DNA from: an uncultured Dysgonomonas sp.
GTDB lineage: Bacteria > Bacteroidota > Bacteroidia > Bacteroidales > Dysgonomonadaceae
Length of the DNA stretch: 40,598 bases
Assembly (NCBI GenBank): GCA_937995835.1
Contig: CALKIV010000047.1
Coordinates: forward strand, 1 to 40,598
Direction of reading: 5' to 3'
Position numbers and translations under genes: made by a program. Below are positions 24,952 through 34,136 of the stretch, one piece after another. Each line of letters opens with the position of its first letter. Within the stretch, counting starts at the first letter, position 1. The notes beneath the pieces are model-generated. The model worked only from the letters and a program-made list of their open reading frames with translations. It searched no databases and was not told the origin of the DNA.

Positions 24952-25647
24952 TTGATTAGAATAAAAGATTTAAATAAAACATATCAGGGGTTGTCACCTC
25001 TGCATGTGTTGAAGGGCATAAATATGGATGTGGAAGAAGGCGAATTCATTTCCATCATGGGAGCATCAGGTTCTGGAAAGTCTACCTTACTGAATATTCT
25101 AGGTGTGTTAGATAATTATGATACAGGTGAGTATTATTTGGATGGAGTGCTGATTAAAAATCTATCAGAGAACCAAGCAGCTGAACTTCGCAATCGGAAA
25201 GTCGGTTTCATCTTTCAATCTTTCAATCTTATCTCTTTCAAAAATGCTTTGGAAAATGTAGCCCTTCCTCTCTACTATCAAGGTGTGAGCCGAAAAAAGA
25301 GAAATATCTTAGCATTAGAATATTTGGACAAAATGGGACTAGCCTCTCATGCTAATCATTTGCCTAATGAATTGTCAGGTGGGCAAAAACAGCGTGTAGC
25401 GATAGCTCGTGCCTTACTTTCCAAACCACAGATCATCTTGGCGGATGAGCCAACAGGTGCGCTCGATAGCAAAACTTCGCACGATGTAATGCAGCTGTTG
25501 AGAGAAATAAATCAGAATGAAAAAATAACTATGCTTATTGTGACGCATGAACAGGGAGTAGCAGACGCTACCGATCGAGTGATCAATATCAAGGATGGAA
25601 AAATAGGCGATATTGTGTACAATGAGAACCCAATCATAAACTTGTAA
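24952..25647 (+). CDS. ABC exporter ATP-binding protein (MacB/LolD type)
   Basis: The protein has 231 residues. Walker A is GASGSGKST, the Q loop FIFQSFNLI, the signature LSGGQKQRVAIARAL, Walker B IILADEPTGALD and the switch His in IVTHEQ. The family is that of LolD/MacB ATPases serving FtsX-like permeases. The start is TTG, and IRIKDLNKTYQG follows directly, so no upstream start is needed. It is the first of five genes (24952-30694) encoding a complete tripartite exporter. Confidence 0.93.
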   Translation: MIRIKDLNKTYQGLSPLHVLKGINMDVEEGEFISIMGASGSGKSTLLNILGVLDNYDTGEYYLDGVLIKNLSENQAAELRNRKVGFIFQSFNLISFKNALENVALPLYYQGVSRKKRNILALEYLDKMGLASHANHLPNELSGGQKQRVAIARALLSKPQIILADEPTGALDSKTSHDVMQLLREINQNEKITMLIVTHEQGVADATDRVINIKDGKIGDIVYNENPIINL

Positions 25648-25650
25648 CCG

Positions 25651-26901
25651 ATGTTTGATTTCGATTCTCTACGAGAAGTAGGTTCTACAATAAACAAAAA
25701 CAAGATGCGTACAGCTCTCACGGGAGTGGCCGTAGCATGGGGTATTCTCCTACTTGTTGTTTTACTTGGAGCAGGGGCAGGTCTACAACATGGGATGGAG
25801 GCAGGCTTTTCTCGTCGGGCTATGAATTCTGTTACTATTTGGCCTGGAACAACATCTATGCCTTATAAAGGAATGCCATCAAATAGAAATATCACTTTTA
25901 ATAATAAGGACTACGAGCTGATCAGAAAGTTGCCAGAAGTGCAATATGTTTCTGCCACCATTTGGAAAAGTGGAACAATAAATTACGGAGAAGAGTATGG
26001 TGCTTGGACGATGCAAGGCGTATCTCATGAGGCAAACCATATTCATAATCTAGAGATTAATAGTGGCAATGGGCGATTCCTGAATAAAGTGGATATGGAT
26101 GCTCGTCGCAAAGTGATTGTTATCAGCGAAGAAATGAAAAGGGTCCTTTTCAAAGACTTAGATCCACTAGGTAAGTATGTTTTAGCAGATGGTATTGCTT
26201 TTCAGGTTGTGGGTATTTATTCAACCATGAATGAGCAAAATAACCCTCCAAGTTATATTCCGTTTACTACTGCTCAAATGCTTTATAGTGGAGGTTACGG
26301 CTTTGGACGAATGGAATTTACGATTAATGGAGTACATGGCGAAGCTGCAAATCGAAAATTTATAGAGAAACTCAGAACGCAATTGGGACAACTTCACACC
26401 TTCGACCCTGACGATCGTTCTGCTTTAGGAATTTGGAATACGGCAGAGAGAGCAGAACAAGCTAATAATGCATTTATTGGCATCCGATTGTTTATTTGGA
26501 TTATTGGTTTAGCCTCATTGATGGCAGGAATAGTGGGAGTAGGAAATATAATGCTTATTACCGTAAAAGAACGAACAAAGGAATTTGGTATTCGCAAAGC
26601 TTTGGGAGCAAAGCCCAACTCAATCCTAACGTTAGTTATTTGGGAAGCTATTTTAATCACCTCTGTTGGTGGTTATCTTGGAATCGTATTAGGTGTGGGC
26701 TTCCTCGAATTGGTGAATCTCTTTTTAGACTCTTTGCCTGCAGAGTCCATGGTGCATAGAATGTTTATTAGTCCATCAGTGGATGTAGGTGTTGCTGTTC
26801 AGGCAACTGTAGTGCTGATTATCGCTGGTGTTTCGGCAGGATTATTGCCAGCCATTAAGGCAACAAAGATTAGTCCAATAGAAGCCATGCGTGCAGATTA
26901 A
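25651..26901 (+). CDS. MacB-like ABC permease, copy 1
   Basis: The protein has 416 residues. One N-terminal membrane helix (about 23-45) is followed by a large MacB periplasmic core domain (about 46-275) and three C-terminal FtsX helices. The FtsX signature lies in NIMLITVKERTKEFGIRKALGAKP, and the C-terminus KATKISPIEAMRAD is typical. It starts 3 nt after the ATPase gene. It is related to but clearly different from the next gene, so the transporter may be a heterodimer in which both permeases share one ATPase. Confidence 0.9.
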   Translation: MFDFDSLREVGSTINKNKMRTALTGVAVAWGILLLVVLLGAGAGLQHGMEAGFSRRAMNSVTIWPGTTSMPYKGMPSNRNITFNNKDYELIRKLPEVQYVSATIWKSGTINYGEEYGAWTMQGVSHEANHIHNLEINSGNGRFLNKVDMDARRKVIVISEEMKRVLFKDLDPLGKYVLADGIAFQVVGIYSTMNEQNNPPSYIPFTTAQMLYSGGYGFGRMEFTINGVHGEAANRKFIEKLRTQLGQLHTFDPDDRSALGIWNTAERAEQANNAFIGIRLFIWIIGLASLMAGIVGVGNIMLITVKERTKEFGIRKALGAKPNSILTLVIWEAILITSVGGYLGIVLGVGFLELVNLFLDSLPAESMVHRMFISPSVDVGVAVQATVVLIIAGVSAGLLPAIKATKISPIEAMRAD

Positions 26902-26913
26902 AAAAATAGCAAG

Positions 26914-28170
26914 ATGTTTGATATAGATAGTTGGCAAGAAATATGGGTTACCATTTCGAGGAATAAACTTCGGAGTATACTTACTGGTTTTGGTGTATTC
27001 TGGGGAATATTTATGCTTATAGTGCTGATGGGTGCAGGGAATGGTTTTGGTGAGGGAATGAGCAGAAATGTTGCAGGATTCGCTTCCAACTCTAGCTTCT
27101 ATTGGGCTGACAGAACTAGTGAGGCATATAAAGGCTTTCGTAAGGGAAGAAGTTGGGATATGAACAATAGAGATATTACACTGATAAAAGATAAAGCAAG
27201 AACAGTGGATTATATCTCTTCTACCTTGTGGGGTGCTGGAGGCGACAAAAATGTGGTAAGAGGGCAAAAGACAGGTTCTTATGGTGTTCGTGGAGTTTAT
27301 GCTGAAGAATTTTTGCTTCAGAAACAAACGATTCATGCAGGAAGAGTCCTCAATCAACTAGACATCAGTCAACGAAAAAAAGTTTGTGTCATAGGACAAA
27401 CTGTTTACGAAACATTATTTGGCAAGAATGAAGATGCTATTGGACAAAAGATCCGAGTCAATGGAATTTACTTTCAGGTGATAGGTGTTGTTTCTCCCAA
27501 GTCAGGGGTCCAAATTGGAGGAGATGGGAAAGAAACAGTCTATATCCCTTTTACAACGATGCAAGCGACCTTCACGCAAGGTGATATTATTCATTTCTTA
27601 GGAATAACCACCAAGCCAGGTTATGAAGTGGCAGAAACGCAAGAAGAAGTCAGACAAATATTGAAGGAGGCACACAGTATATCTCCTGATGATATGAAAG
27701 CAGTAGCAGGATTCAATGTAGAGAAAGAATTTCAGATTTTTACAGGCATACTATTAGGTATCTCTGCTCTTGCCTGGATTGTGGGGCTAGGTGCTTTATT
27801 CTCAGGTATAATTGGCATCAGTAATATAATGTTGGTGACTGTCAGAGAACGTACGCGTGAAATTGGTGTTCGCAGAGCTTTGGGGGCTAAGCCAATGCAG
27901 ATTATGGTTCAGATTTTGAGTGAAAGTTTTGTACTGACAACTATTGCAGGTCTGATTGGTTTTATGTGTGGTATAGGCTTGTTACAGTTGATTAACACTT
28001 TGCTTGCTGAGGTGCTAGCTACCGGAAATGTGTTCGCAGAGCTACTCGTGAGTTTCAATGTAGCCATCCTAGCAATGGTTATTTTGATTGTGTCAGGTAT
28101 TCTGGCTGGTATTATGCCAGCTATGAGAGCATTGAATATCAAAGCGATTGATGCCATACGTGATGAATAG
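26914..28170 (+). CDS. MacB-like ABC permease, copy 2
   Basis: The 418 residues have the same order as copy 1: N-terminal helix (FGVFWGIFMLIVLMGAG), periplasmic MacB core, then FtsX helices with NIMLVTVRERTREIGVRRALGAKP and the ending ALNIKAIDAIRDE. It begins 12 nt after copy 1. Both lack a fused ATPase domain, unlike enteric MacB. It is expected to pair with copy 1. Confidence 0.9.
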   Translation: MFDIDSWQEIWVTISRNKLRSILTGFGVFWGIFMLIVLMGAGNGFGEGMSRNVAGFASNSSFYWADRTSEAYKGFRKGRSWDMNNRDITLIKDKARTVDYISSTLWGAGGDKNVVRGQKTGSYGVRGVYAEEFLLQKQTIHAGRVLNQLDISQRKKVCVIGQTVYETLFGKNEDAIGQKIRVNGIYFQVIGVVSPKSGVQIGGDGKETVYIPFTTMQATFTQGDIIHFLGITTKPGYEVAETQEEVRQILKEAHSISPDDMKAVAGFNVEKEFQIFTGILLGISALAWIVGLGALFSGIIGISNIMLVTVRERTREIGVRRALGAKPMQIMVQILSESFVLTTIAGLIGFMCGIGLLQLINTLLAEVLATGNVFAELLVSFNVAILAMVILIVSGILAGIMPAMRALNIKAIDAIRDE

Positions 28171-28216
28171 GAATAAGATTAGAAAAAATAATAGACAACT
28201 ACAATAAGGCAGACAA

Positions 28217-29332
28217 ATGAAAAAAGTATTAAAAGCTATATTATTTACACTCATAGGAGTGATTGTTATAGGCACTTTCGTGTTCTTAGCAATGAAATCG
28301 AGACCTAAAATAACAGTATATGAAGTGGTCAAGGTGGAAAAAGGGAATGTGGAACGCACCTCTGTAGCTACCGGAAAAATTTCACCACGTGACGAAATTT
28401 TGATTAAGCCTCAGATTTCGGGTATTATTTCTGAAATTGAAAAAGAAGCGGGCGACTATGTTAAGGTGGGCGATATTCTTGCCACTGTGCGAGTAGTTCC
28501 AGATGTATCACAACTGAGTTCTGCTGAATCACGTATCAATGTCGCCGAAATTAATCTAAGACAGATTAAATTGACTTTCGAAAGGCAACAACAACTCTTT
28601 GAGAGAGGAGTTATTGCTCGAGAAGAGATTGAGAAAGCCGAGGCAGACTACAAAAAAGCGCAAGAAGAACTTGCAACGGCCAAAGATGGGAGAGATATTG
28701 TAGTAAAAGGAATTTCGGACAAAACGGCAAAATATAGTAGTACTCAAATTCGTTCCACTATTACGGGAATGATTTTAGATGTGCCTATTAAAGTCGGAAA
28801 TTCTGTAATTCAGGCAAATACTTTCAATGATGGAACGACAATTGCTACAGTTGCCAATATGAACGATATGTTGTTTATTGGTAATATTGACGAAACAGAA
28901 GTTGGACGTGTACATGTGGGGATGCCCGCAAAACTGTCTATTGGGGCCATTGAGAAGCAAACATTCGATGCAAAACTGGAGTATATTTCGCCCAAAGGAG
29001 TGGAAACCAATGGAGCCATCCTTTTCGAGATAAAGGCGGCTGCAGTTATTCCGGATACAGTGACTATCCGAGCAGGTTATAGCGCCAATGCTGAAATCAT
29101 TTTGGATAAAGTACAAGATGTGCTCACTGTGCCAGAAAGTGCGGTAACCTTCAGTAATGATTCGGCCTTTGTTTATGTGCTGAAAGATTCTTTAGCCAAA
29201 AAGCAAGACTTTGAAAAGATATTGATCAAAACAGGACTGTCTGATGGCATTAAGGTTCAAGTGAAATCAGGTTTGACTTTGGGGGCTGTAGTCCGTGGAA
29301 ATGAAATATCTGATAAACCTGTGATGAAATAA
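28217..29332 (+). CDS. MacA/HlyD-type periplasmic adaptor protein
   Basis: The protein has 371 residues. An N-terminal membrane anchor (about 5-27) is followed by a lipoyl-like half (GNVERTSVATGKISPRDEILIKPQ), a short coiled-coil hairpin (about 108-160, heptad-rich), then the second lipoyl half and beta-barrel (IGNIDETEVGRVHVGMPAKLSIGA). It links the inner-membrane permeases to the TolC-like channel encoded next and fits the MacA role. The spacing to the downstream gene is 12 nt. Confidence 0.92.
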   Translation: MKKVLKAILFTLIGVIVIGTFVFLAMKSRPKITVYEVVKVEKGNVERTSVATGKISPRDEILIKPQISGIISEIEKEAGDYVKVGDILATVRVVPDVSQLSSAESRINVAEINLRQIKLTFERQQQLFERGVIAREEIEKAEADYKKAQEELATAKDGRDIVVKGISDKTAKYSSTQIRSTITGMILDVPIKVGNSVIQANTFNDGTTIATVANMNDMLFIGNIDETEVGRVHVGMPAKLSIGAIEKQTFDAKLEYISPKGVETNGAILFEIKAAAVIPDTVTIRAGYSANAEIILDKVQDVLTVPESAVTFSNDSAFVYVLKDSLAKKQDFEKILIKTGLSDGIKVQVKSGLTLGAVVRGNEISDKPVMK

Positions 29333-29344
29333 TATTAGGAGTGG

Positions 29345-30694
29345 ATGATGAAAACGAAAGCAATATATATATTATTCCTGATAGCTGTTGCAGCGAATCT
29401 TAATGGTCAACAAAAATGGACATTGAGACAGTGCATTGATTATGCTGTGGAAAATAATATTGAGATCAAGCAAGAAGCTTTACAAGTGGAAGGAGCAAAG
29501 GTAGATCTGAACACTACAAAGATGAGTCGTTTGCCAAGTCTGAATGGATCGATATCTCCGGGTTATGGTTTTGGTAGAAACCCGGTAAATAAAGAGGCTG
29601 CAGATGGGTCAACTTATTATAGTTATGAATCTAAGACCACTTTTAGTAGTTCTTTCAATTTGCAATCTTCTGTGCCAGTCTTCACTGGGATGAAAAATCC
29701 GAATGAGGTGAAGAAAAAGGAATTTGATTTGATGTCTGCCACGGCTAACCTGTCGAAGGCAAGAGAAGATATGGAATTAAGAGTAACATCACTATACCTT
29801 GAAGTGCTATTCAAAAAAGAGATATCAAAAGTGTATCAAGAGCAACTAGACCTGACTACCATTCAGATGGATAGGACTAAGGCTCTGGTGGAGGCAGGCA
29901 AGATACCTCGCTCTCAGGAATATGATATGATGGCTCAGCAAGCAAAAGATGAACTGAATGTAACTACTGCGACTAACGATTTAGATTTGGCTCTTCTGAA
30001 TCTCGCCCAAGCATTGAATCTTGCTGACTATCTCAATTTCGACATCGTGGAACCTGCCGTCGGAGAAGATCAGGTGGCTAATAATATGACTAGTTTAGTT
30101 GCTGCAGGCGAGGTATATAATACAGCTCTGAATGTTAAACCTCATGTAAAGGTGGCTGAATATAGACTAGAAAGTAGCAAGAAAGGACTAAGTGTGGCAA
30201 AGGCTGGTTATTATCCTACTGTGGATTTGAATATGAGTTATGGAACTTCCTACAACAATAACCAGATTGGAGGCTTTGGAACACAATTTAGAAACGAGGC
30301 CCGTGAGTATATTGGTTTGTCTGTCAATATTCCGATCTTTAATCGACTTCAAACACGCAACAGTGTACGCCAAGCCCGTTTGGATATTGAGAATCAGCAA
30401 TTGGCACTTGATAATGTAAAACTAGCTTTATTCAAAGAAATTCAACAAGCCTATCAGAGTGCAACAGCTGCACAGTCTAAGTATAGATCGACAGGTAAGG
30501 CGCTGATTGCTGCAGAAGAAGCCTATAAGTATGCAGAAGATCGCTACGAGGTTGGGAAATCTAGCGTGTATGAGTTTAATGAAGCACAAACAAAACTCTT
30601 GACAAGCAAGTCGGAGCAGATACAGGCTAAGTACGATTTTATCTTTAGAGCCAAGATATTAGATTTTTATAGAGGAGAAAAAATCGATATCTGA
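29345..30694 (+). CDS. TolC-family outer membrane efflux protein
   Basis: The protein has 449 residues with a signal peptide (about 1-20, ...AVAANLNGQ). Two related OEP halves (about 25-215 and 230-449) carry the repeated helical signatures WTLRQCIDYAVENNIEIKQ and FNEAQTKLLTSKSEQIQAKYD. The protein would form the trimeric outer-membrane/periplasmic duct for this exporter. It is the last gene of the operon and is followed by a strong hairpin terminator. Confidence 0.93.
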   Translation: MMKTKAIYILFLIAVAANLNGQQKWTLRQCIDYAVENNIEIKQEALQVEGAKVDLNTTKMSRLPSLNGSISPGYGFGRNPVNKEAADGSTYYSYESKTTFSSSFNLQSSVPVFTGMKNPNEVKKKEFDLMSATANLSKAREDMELRVTSLYLEVLFKKEISKVYQEQLDLTTIQMDRTKALVEAGKIPRSQEYDMMAQQAKDELNVTTATNDLDLALLNLAQALNLADYLNFDIVEPAVGEDQVANNMTSLVAAGEVYNTALNVKPHVKVAEYRLESSKKGLSVAKAGYYPTVDLNMSYGTSYNNNQIGGFGTQFRNEAREYIGLSVNIPIFNRLQTRNSVRQARLDIENQQLALDNVKLALFKEIQQAYQSATAAQSKYRSTGKALIAAEEAYKYAEDRYEVGKSSVYEFNEAQTKLLTSKSEQIQAKYDFIFRAKILDFYRGEKIDI

Positions 30695-30723
30695 TTTTTT
30701 TATCTTAGACTGTAAATTATATA

Positions 30724-30771
30724 ATAAAGAAACAGCAGTTGAATTATTTAATTCAACTGCTGTTTCTTTAT
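30724..30771. terminator. Bidirectional intrinsic terminator, 22-bp stem
   Basis: Arms 30724-30745 and 30750-30771 are perfectly complementary over 22 bp around an ATTT loop, with the core AACAGCAGTTGAATT and its complement. It lies between the convergent TolC-family gene and the aldose epimerase and contains T-rich arms on both strands. Confidence 0.85.
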
Positions 30772-30790
30772 GGTTAAAACCTTCTCTCTG

Positions 30791-31933
30791 TTATTTTACA
30801 GTAGAGAATTTGAATATAGTTTGGCTTTTATACGTTTCGTCAGGGCGAAGGGTCGCACTAGGCCAGTCTTTCTTATTTGGAGTGTCAGGATATTTTTGAC
30901 TTTCCAGACATACACCTGTACGAGTTTCATATACAATCCCTTTTTTTCCAGTTACAGTGCCATCTAAAAAGTTTCCAGTGTAGAATTGGATGCCTGGTTC
31001 AGTGGTATATACATCTAGTTGAATCCCTGAAGTAGGAGACATAAGTGTAGCTGCTACTTGGGCGATATCTCCTTTAGTATTCAGTACCCAGTTGTGATCA
31101 AAACCGTTTGCATTAATGATTTGCTCATTTTCAGCATCTATGTTTTGTCCTATTTCGGTAGGCTGTCTAAGATCCATCACGGTGCCTTCAACAGCTGCAA
31201 TTTCTCCTGTAGTGGCAAATGTAGAATCGATTGGAGTATATGAATCTGCATTGACAGTGATCAACCAATCAAGACTGTTGTTTTTAGGATCACCAGTCAA
31301 ATTAAAATAAGAGTGATTTGTCAAATTCACAACAGTTGCTTTGTCAGTAGTAGCCTCATAGTCAATCTTTATTTCGTTATTGTCAGTAAGGGTGAAAACT
31401 ACTTTGTTTTGAAGGTTTCCAGGGAAGCCTTCTTCCCCATCTTTAGCCAAGTATGTTAGTTCTAAAGTATAATCATTGATTAGCTTAGCATCAAATATTT
31501 GATATTGATATCCTTTTGGACCACCATGTAGGCAGTGTCCAAAGTTGTTTGCAGGCAATTCATATGTAATGCCATCAAGTTCAAATTTGGCATGCCCTAT
31601 TCTGTTGGCATACCTTCCGATAGTAGCTCCAAAGTCGCTGGGAATATTTTTGTAATCTTCTACTTTATCGAACCCTAACACCACATCTACCATTTTACCT
31701 TCTTTGTTAGGCACCATGACAGATACAATTCTTCCCCCAAAGTTGGTGATGGTAACTTCCATGCCGTTGGCATTTTTAAGAGTGTAGAGGTCTGTTTTTT
31801 TACCATCTATCTCCGACTGAAATTTTGCTCTGTCTAATCCGGATAGTGTCAGATTGGTACTATCTTCTTTCTTTCCTGAGCAGCTGAACAACAATAGACT
31901 GAAAGCTAAAGTCGCTAAAACTGTTTTTTTCAT
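30791..31933 (-). CDS. galM: Lipoprotein aldose 1-epimerase (GalM-like)
   Basis: The protein has 380 residues. An N-terminal lipoprotein signal ends LLFSC (Cys18). The mutarotase domain follows, with VTITNFGGRIVSVMVPNKEG, the substrate-binding NRIGHAKFELDG, the catalytic-His region LHGG, NLTNHSYFNL and the C-terminal catalytic Glu region TGVCLESQKYPD. It interconverts alpha and beta anomers of aldoses. The lipid anchor suggests surface or periplasmic sugar handling rather than the cytoplasmic Leloir pathway. The gene stands alone. Confidence 0.92.
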   Translation of the reverse strand: MKKTVLATLAFSLLLFSCSGKKEDSTNLTLSGLDRAKFQSEIDGKKTDLYTLKNANGMEVTITNFGGRIVSVMVPNKEGKMVDVVLGFDKVEDYKNIPSDFGATIGRYANRIGHAKFELDGITYELPANNFGHCLHGGPKGYQYQIFDAKLINDYTLELTYLAKDGEEGFPGNLQNKVVFTLTDNNEIKIDYEATTDKATVVNLTNHSYFNLTGDPKNNSLDWLITVNADSYTPIDSTFATTGEIAAVEGTVMDLRQPTEIGQNIDAENEQIINANGFDHNWVLNTKGDIAQVAATLMSPTSGIQLDVYTTEPGIQFYTGNFLDGTVTGKKGIVYETRTGVCLESQKYPDTPNKKDWPSATLRPDETYKSQTIFKFSTVK

Positions 31934-31998
31934 GTGTTGACTTTTATATGATTAATATTAATTAATGGATACATTTTAAATTTGCGACTAAAATAAAT

Positions 31999-32091
31999 TT
32001 ATAACATATCTTCTTTACTCTTTTTGTCCTGCCAATTCTTATTTTGCAATTTAGATATAGAAGAAGACGTTTTCTTTGTAATGCCTTTCAC
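31999..32091 (-). CDS. Possible 30-codon small ORF upstream of the epimerase gene
   Basis: A GTG-initiated minus-strand frame encodes 30 lysine/serine-rich residues (VKGITKKTSSSISKLQ...). The same frame stays open for nine codons further upstream (...DFTPPSRL), with no ATG. Composition looks protein-like, but the ORF is too short for certainty and may be a remnant or chance. It ends 65 nt before the epimerase start on the same strand. Confidence 0.2.
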   Translation of the reverse strand: MKGITKKTSSSISKLQNKNWQDKKSKEDML

Positions 32092-32268
32092 TAAACGAGA
32101 TGGGGGAGTAAAGTCATATTAACAATAATATTTAGAGTTCTTTTAGCTATGCATCTGTTTATTAGTCACAAATCATTAATTTGTAAAATTAAGAAGAAAT
32201 GTTAATCGAAAAAAGATAAAGACATAAAACTTTTAAGCTCAAAATGCCAAAAGAATATGGATACATTG

Positions 32269-32299
32269 TTTGATATATGATTTTTAACAATTATATTTG
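32269..32299 (+). promoter_or_regulatory. Canonical Bacteroidetes promoter for the polyprenyl synthetase operon
   Basis: TTTG (32269-32272), 19 bp spacer, TATATTTG (32292-32299): an exact match to the -33/-7 consensus. The predicted start near 32307 leaves a 5' UTR of about 98 nt before the gene at 32405. Confidence 0.78.
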
Positions 32300-32404
32300 C
32301 GACGAAGCAATTAGAATCATAAAACATATTGCATTCTCAAACTTGTACAAATTTTATGAGTGCTTCATGCGCATTTACGTAGTATAACATCAAAAAACAG
32401 ATAA

Positions 32405-33382
32405 ATGAAACCCCTTTTTAGCTTTGAAAGAGTATTAGAGTACATTAATAAAGACATTGAAAATATATCTTACGATCATAATCCAAAAACTTTGTTCGAG
32501 CCCATCACTTATATCCTAGCTTTAGGAGGAAAACGTGTGCGCCCGGCATTAGCTTTGATGTCTTATAATTTGTATGACAAGGATATTCAGAAGGCAATGC
32601 CTGCAGCTTTGGCTGTGGAAATTTTTCACAATTTCACGCTTTTGCATGATGACCTGATGGATAAAGCAGATATGCGAAGAGGAAAACCGGCAGTGCATAT
32701 CAAGTGGAGTGATAATAGTGCCATCCTTTCGGGAGATGCTATGTTGATCGAAGCCTATAAAGAGCTTTGTAAACTAGAGGGGAGTAAACTGGTAGAATGT
32801 CTGAATGTCTTTTCTACTACTGCAACAGAAATATGTTGTGGTCAACAGCTTGATATGGAGTTTGAGCAACGTTTAGATGTCACCATCGATGAGTATATTG
32901 AAATGATTCGCCTTAAGACTGCAGTCTTGCTAGGAGGCGCCTTGGAAATGGGAGGAATCATTGGAGGTGCAGCTAAAGAAGATTTAGAAAACCTATACAA
33001 GTTTGGTATCTATATTGGTTTGGCGTTCCAGTTGATGGATGATCTGTTGGATGTTTATGGTGACACTGCTAGCTTCGGAAAACGAATAGGAGGAGATATT
33101 CTTTGTAATAAGAAAACTTACCTGTTGATTTCTGCTCTCAATGGGGCATCTAAGAAAGATGAACTTCTGGGATGGATCAACAAAACAGAATATTCGGAAG
33201 AAGAGAAGATCAAAGCTGTTACTGAGATATACAATAGCCTAGGAATAAAAGAGAAAGCGGAAGAAAAAGTACAAGAATATTACTTGAAAGCCATTGACGC
33301 TCTAAAGTTAGTAAAAGTGGAAGAGGATCGAAAATCAGAACTTTATGCTTTGGCTAAACTCTTAAAAGTGCGCAATGCTTAG
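32405..33382 (+). CDS. Polyprenyl (isoprenyl) diphosphate synthase
   Basis: The protein has 325 residues. The first Asp-rich motif is LLHDDLMDKADMRRG and the second is FQLMDDLLDVYGD; GGKRVRPAL is the IPP-binding segment. It elongates allylic diphosphates with IPP, probably for menaquinone or other isoprenoid chains; the chain length cannot be fixed by reading alone. It heads an operon with the next two genes (22-nt gap, then a 14-nt overlap) behind a consensus promoter. Confidence 0.92.
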   Translation: MKPLFSFERVLEYINKDIENISYDHNPKTLFEPITYILALGGKRVRPALALMSYNLYDKDIQKAMPAALAVEIFHNFTLLHDDLMDKADMRRGKPAVHIKWSDNSAILSGDAMLIEAYKELCKLEGSKLVECLNVFSTTATEICCGQQLDMEFEQRLDVTIDEYIEMIRLKTAVLLGGALEMGGIIGGAAKEDLENLYKFGIYIGLAFQLMDDLLDVYGDTASFGKRIGGDILCNKKTYLLISALNGASKKDELLGWINKTEYSEEEKIKAVTEIYNSLGIKEKAEEKVQEYYLKAIDALKLVKVEEDRKSELYALAKLLKVRNA

Positions 33383-33404
33383 AATCATTTAAACAAACAA
33401 AACT

Positions 33405-34136
33405 ATGCCTTACAGACGCTTACCAAATACGGATAATGCTAGAATCAGAGCCTTAAAGGCTGCTGTAGAGAAAAAAAGATTTTATTATCAAGGAGATGTT
33501 TTCACAACAGAACTCTCGCAACTTGAGATGTTGTTGAGAAATTTTGAAGCTTCTCAGATTCACTATCGAAAAAGTCTCGAGATTCAAGCAGCGTCTAACA
33601 AAAAATTTCAAAAATTGATTCGTGATGCAAGATTATATGTGTCACACTTTATTCAGGTGGTAAACCTGTCCATCATGCGCAACGAGCTTCGTGCCAGCAT
33701 AAAGAAACATTACAAGCTGGAAGAAGACAGTTACGCTGTGCCTGATCTGAGCAGTAATGATGCTTTACTCGAAGTTGGAGGTAATCTAATTGATGGTGAA
33801 CAAAAACGTTTGCTTGAGGGAGGAACTCCGATTTTTAACCCGACGATTGCTCGTGTGAACGTAGCTTACTCCATGTTTAAGGATGCTTATTTTACACAGA
33901 GACAATATCAAACGAGTACCAATCGTCACTTAGATGAACTGACAGCCCAGCGAAAAGATGTAGATGATGTTATTCTTGACCTTTGGAATCAGATAGAAGA
34001 TCACTTTAAAGATCTTCCAGAGATTGAGCGATTAGACAAATGTAGAGAGTTCGGGGTGATCTATTATTATAGAAAAGGAGAGAAGGAAGAATTGGAGCGT
34101 CAGCAGAAAGAAAAGGCATCTAATGCGGATAATTGA
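33405..34136 (+). CDS. Conserved protein of unknown function
   Basis: I do not assign the 243 residues to a named family. The protein starts MPYRRLPNTDNARIRALKAA, is mainly helical, lacks a signal peptide or membrane helix, and ends in a charged helix (KGEKEELERQQKEKASNADN) that could be a coiled coil. It is placed between polyprenyl synthase and tatD, and its end overlaps the tatD start by 14 nt, so it is expressed with them. The highly structured N-terminus and good ORF quality argue for a real gene. Confidence 0.82.
   Translation: MPYRRLPNTDNARIRALKAAVEKKRFYYQGDVFTTELSQLEMLLRNFEASQIHYRKSLEIQAASNKKFQKLIRDARLYVSHFIQVVNLSIMRNELRASIKKHYKLEEDSYAVPDLSSNDALLEVGGNLIDGEQKRLLEGGTPIFNPTIARVNVAYSMFKDAYFTQRQYQTSTNRHLDELTAQRKDVDDVILDLWNQIEDHFKDLPEIERLDKCREFGVIYYYRKGEKEELERQQKEKASNADN

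Larger units (their letters stand above)
31934..32404. other. Epimerase / polyprenyl synthetase divergent intergenic region (471 bp)
   Basis: The right end carries a strong promoter for the polyprenyl synthetase (32269-32299). A second TAnnTTTG match on the plus strand, TAAATTTG at 31977-31984, is not followed by a known gene. A possible small ORF on the minus strand lies at 31999-32091. A short inverted repeat ACAAAT-N5-ATTTGT is at about 32168-32184. I see nothing else. Confidence 0.6.

Noticed and set aside
32370..32385. Short palindrome ATGCGCAT in the polyprenyl synthase 5' UTR
   Set aside because: Eight-base palindromes are frequent by chance, and no larger structure surrounds it.
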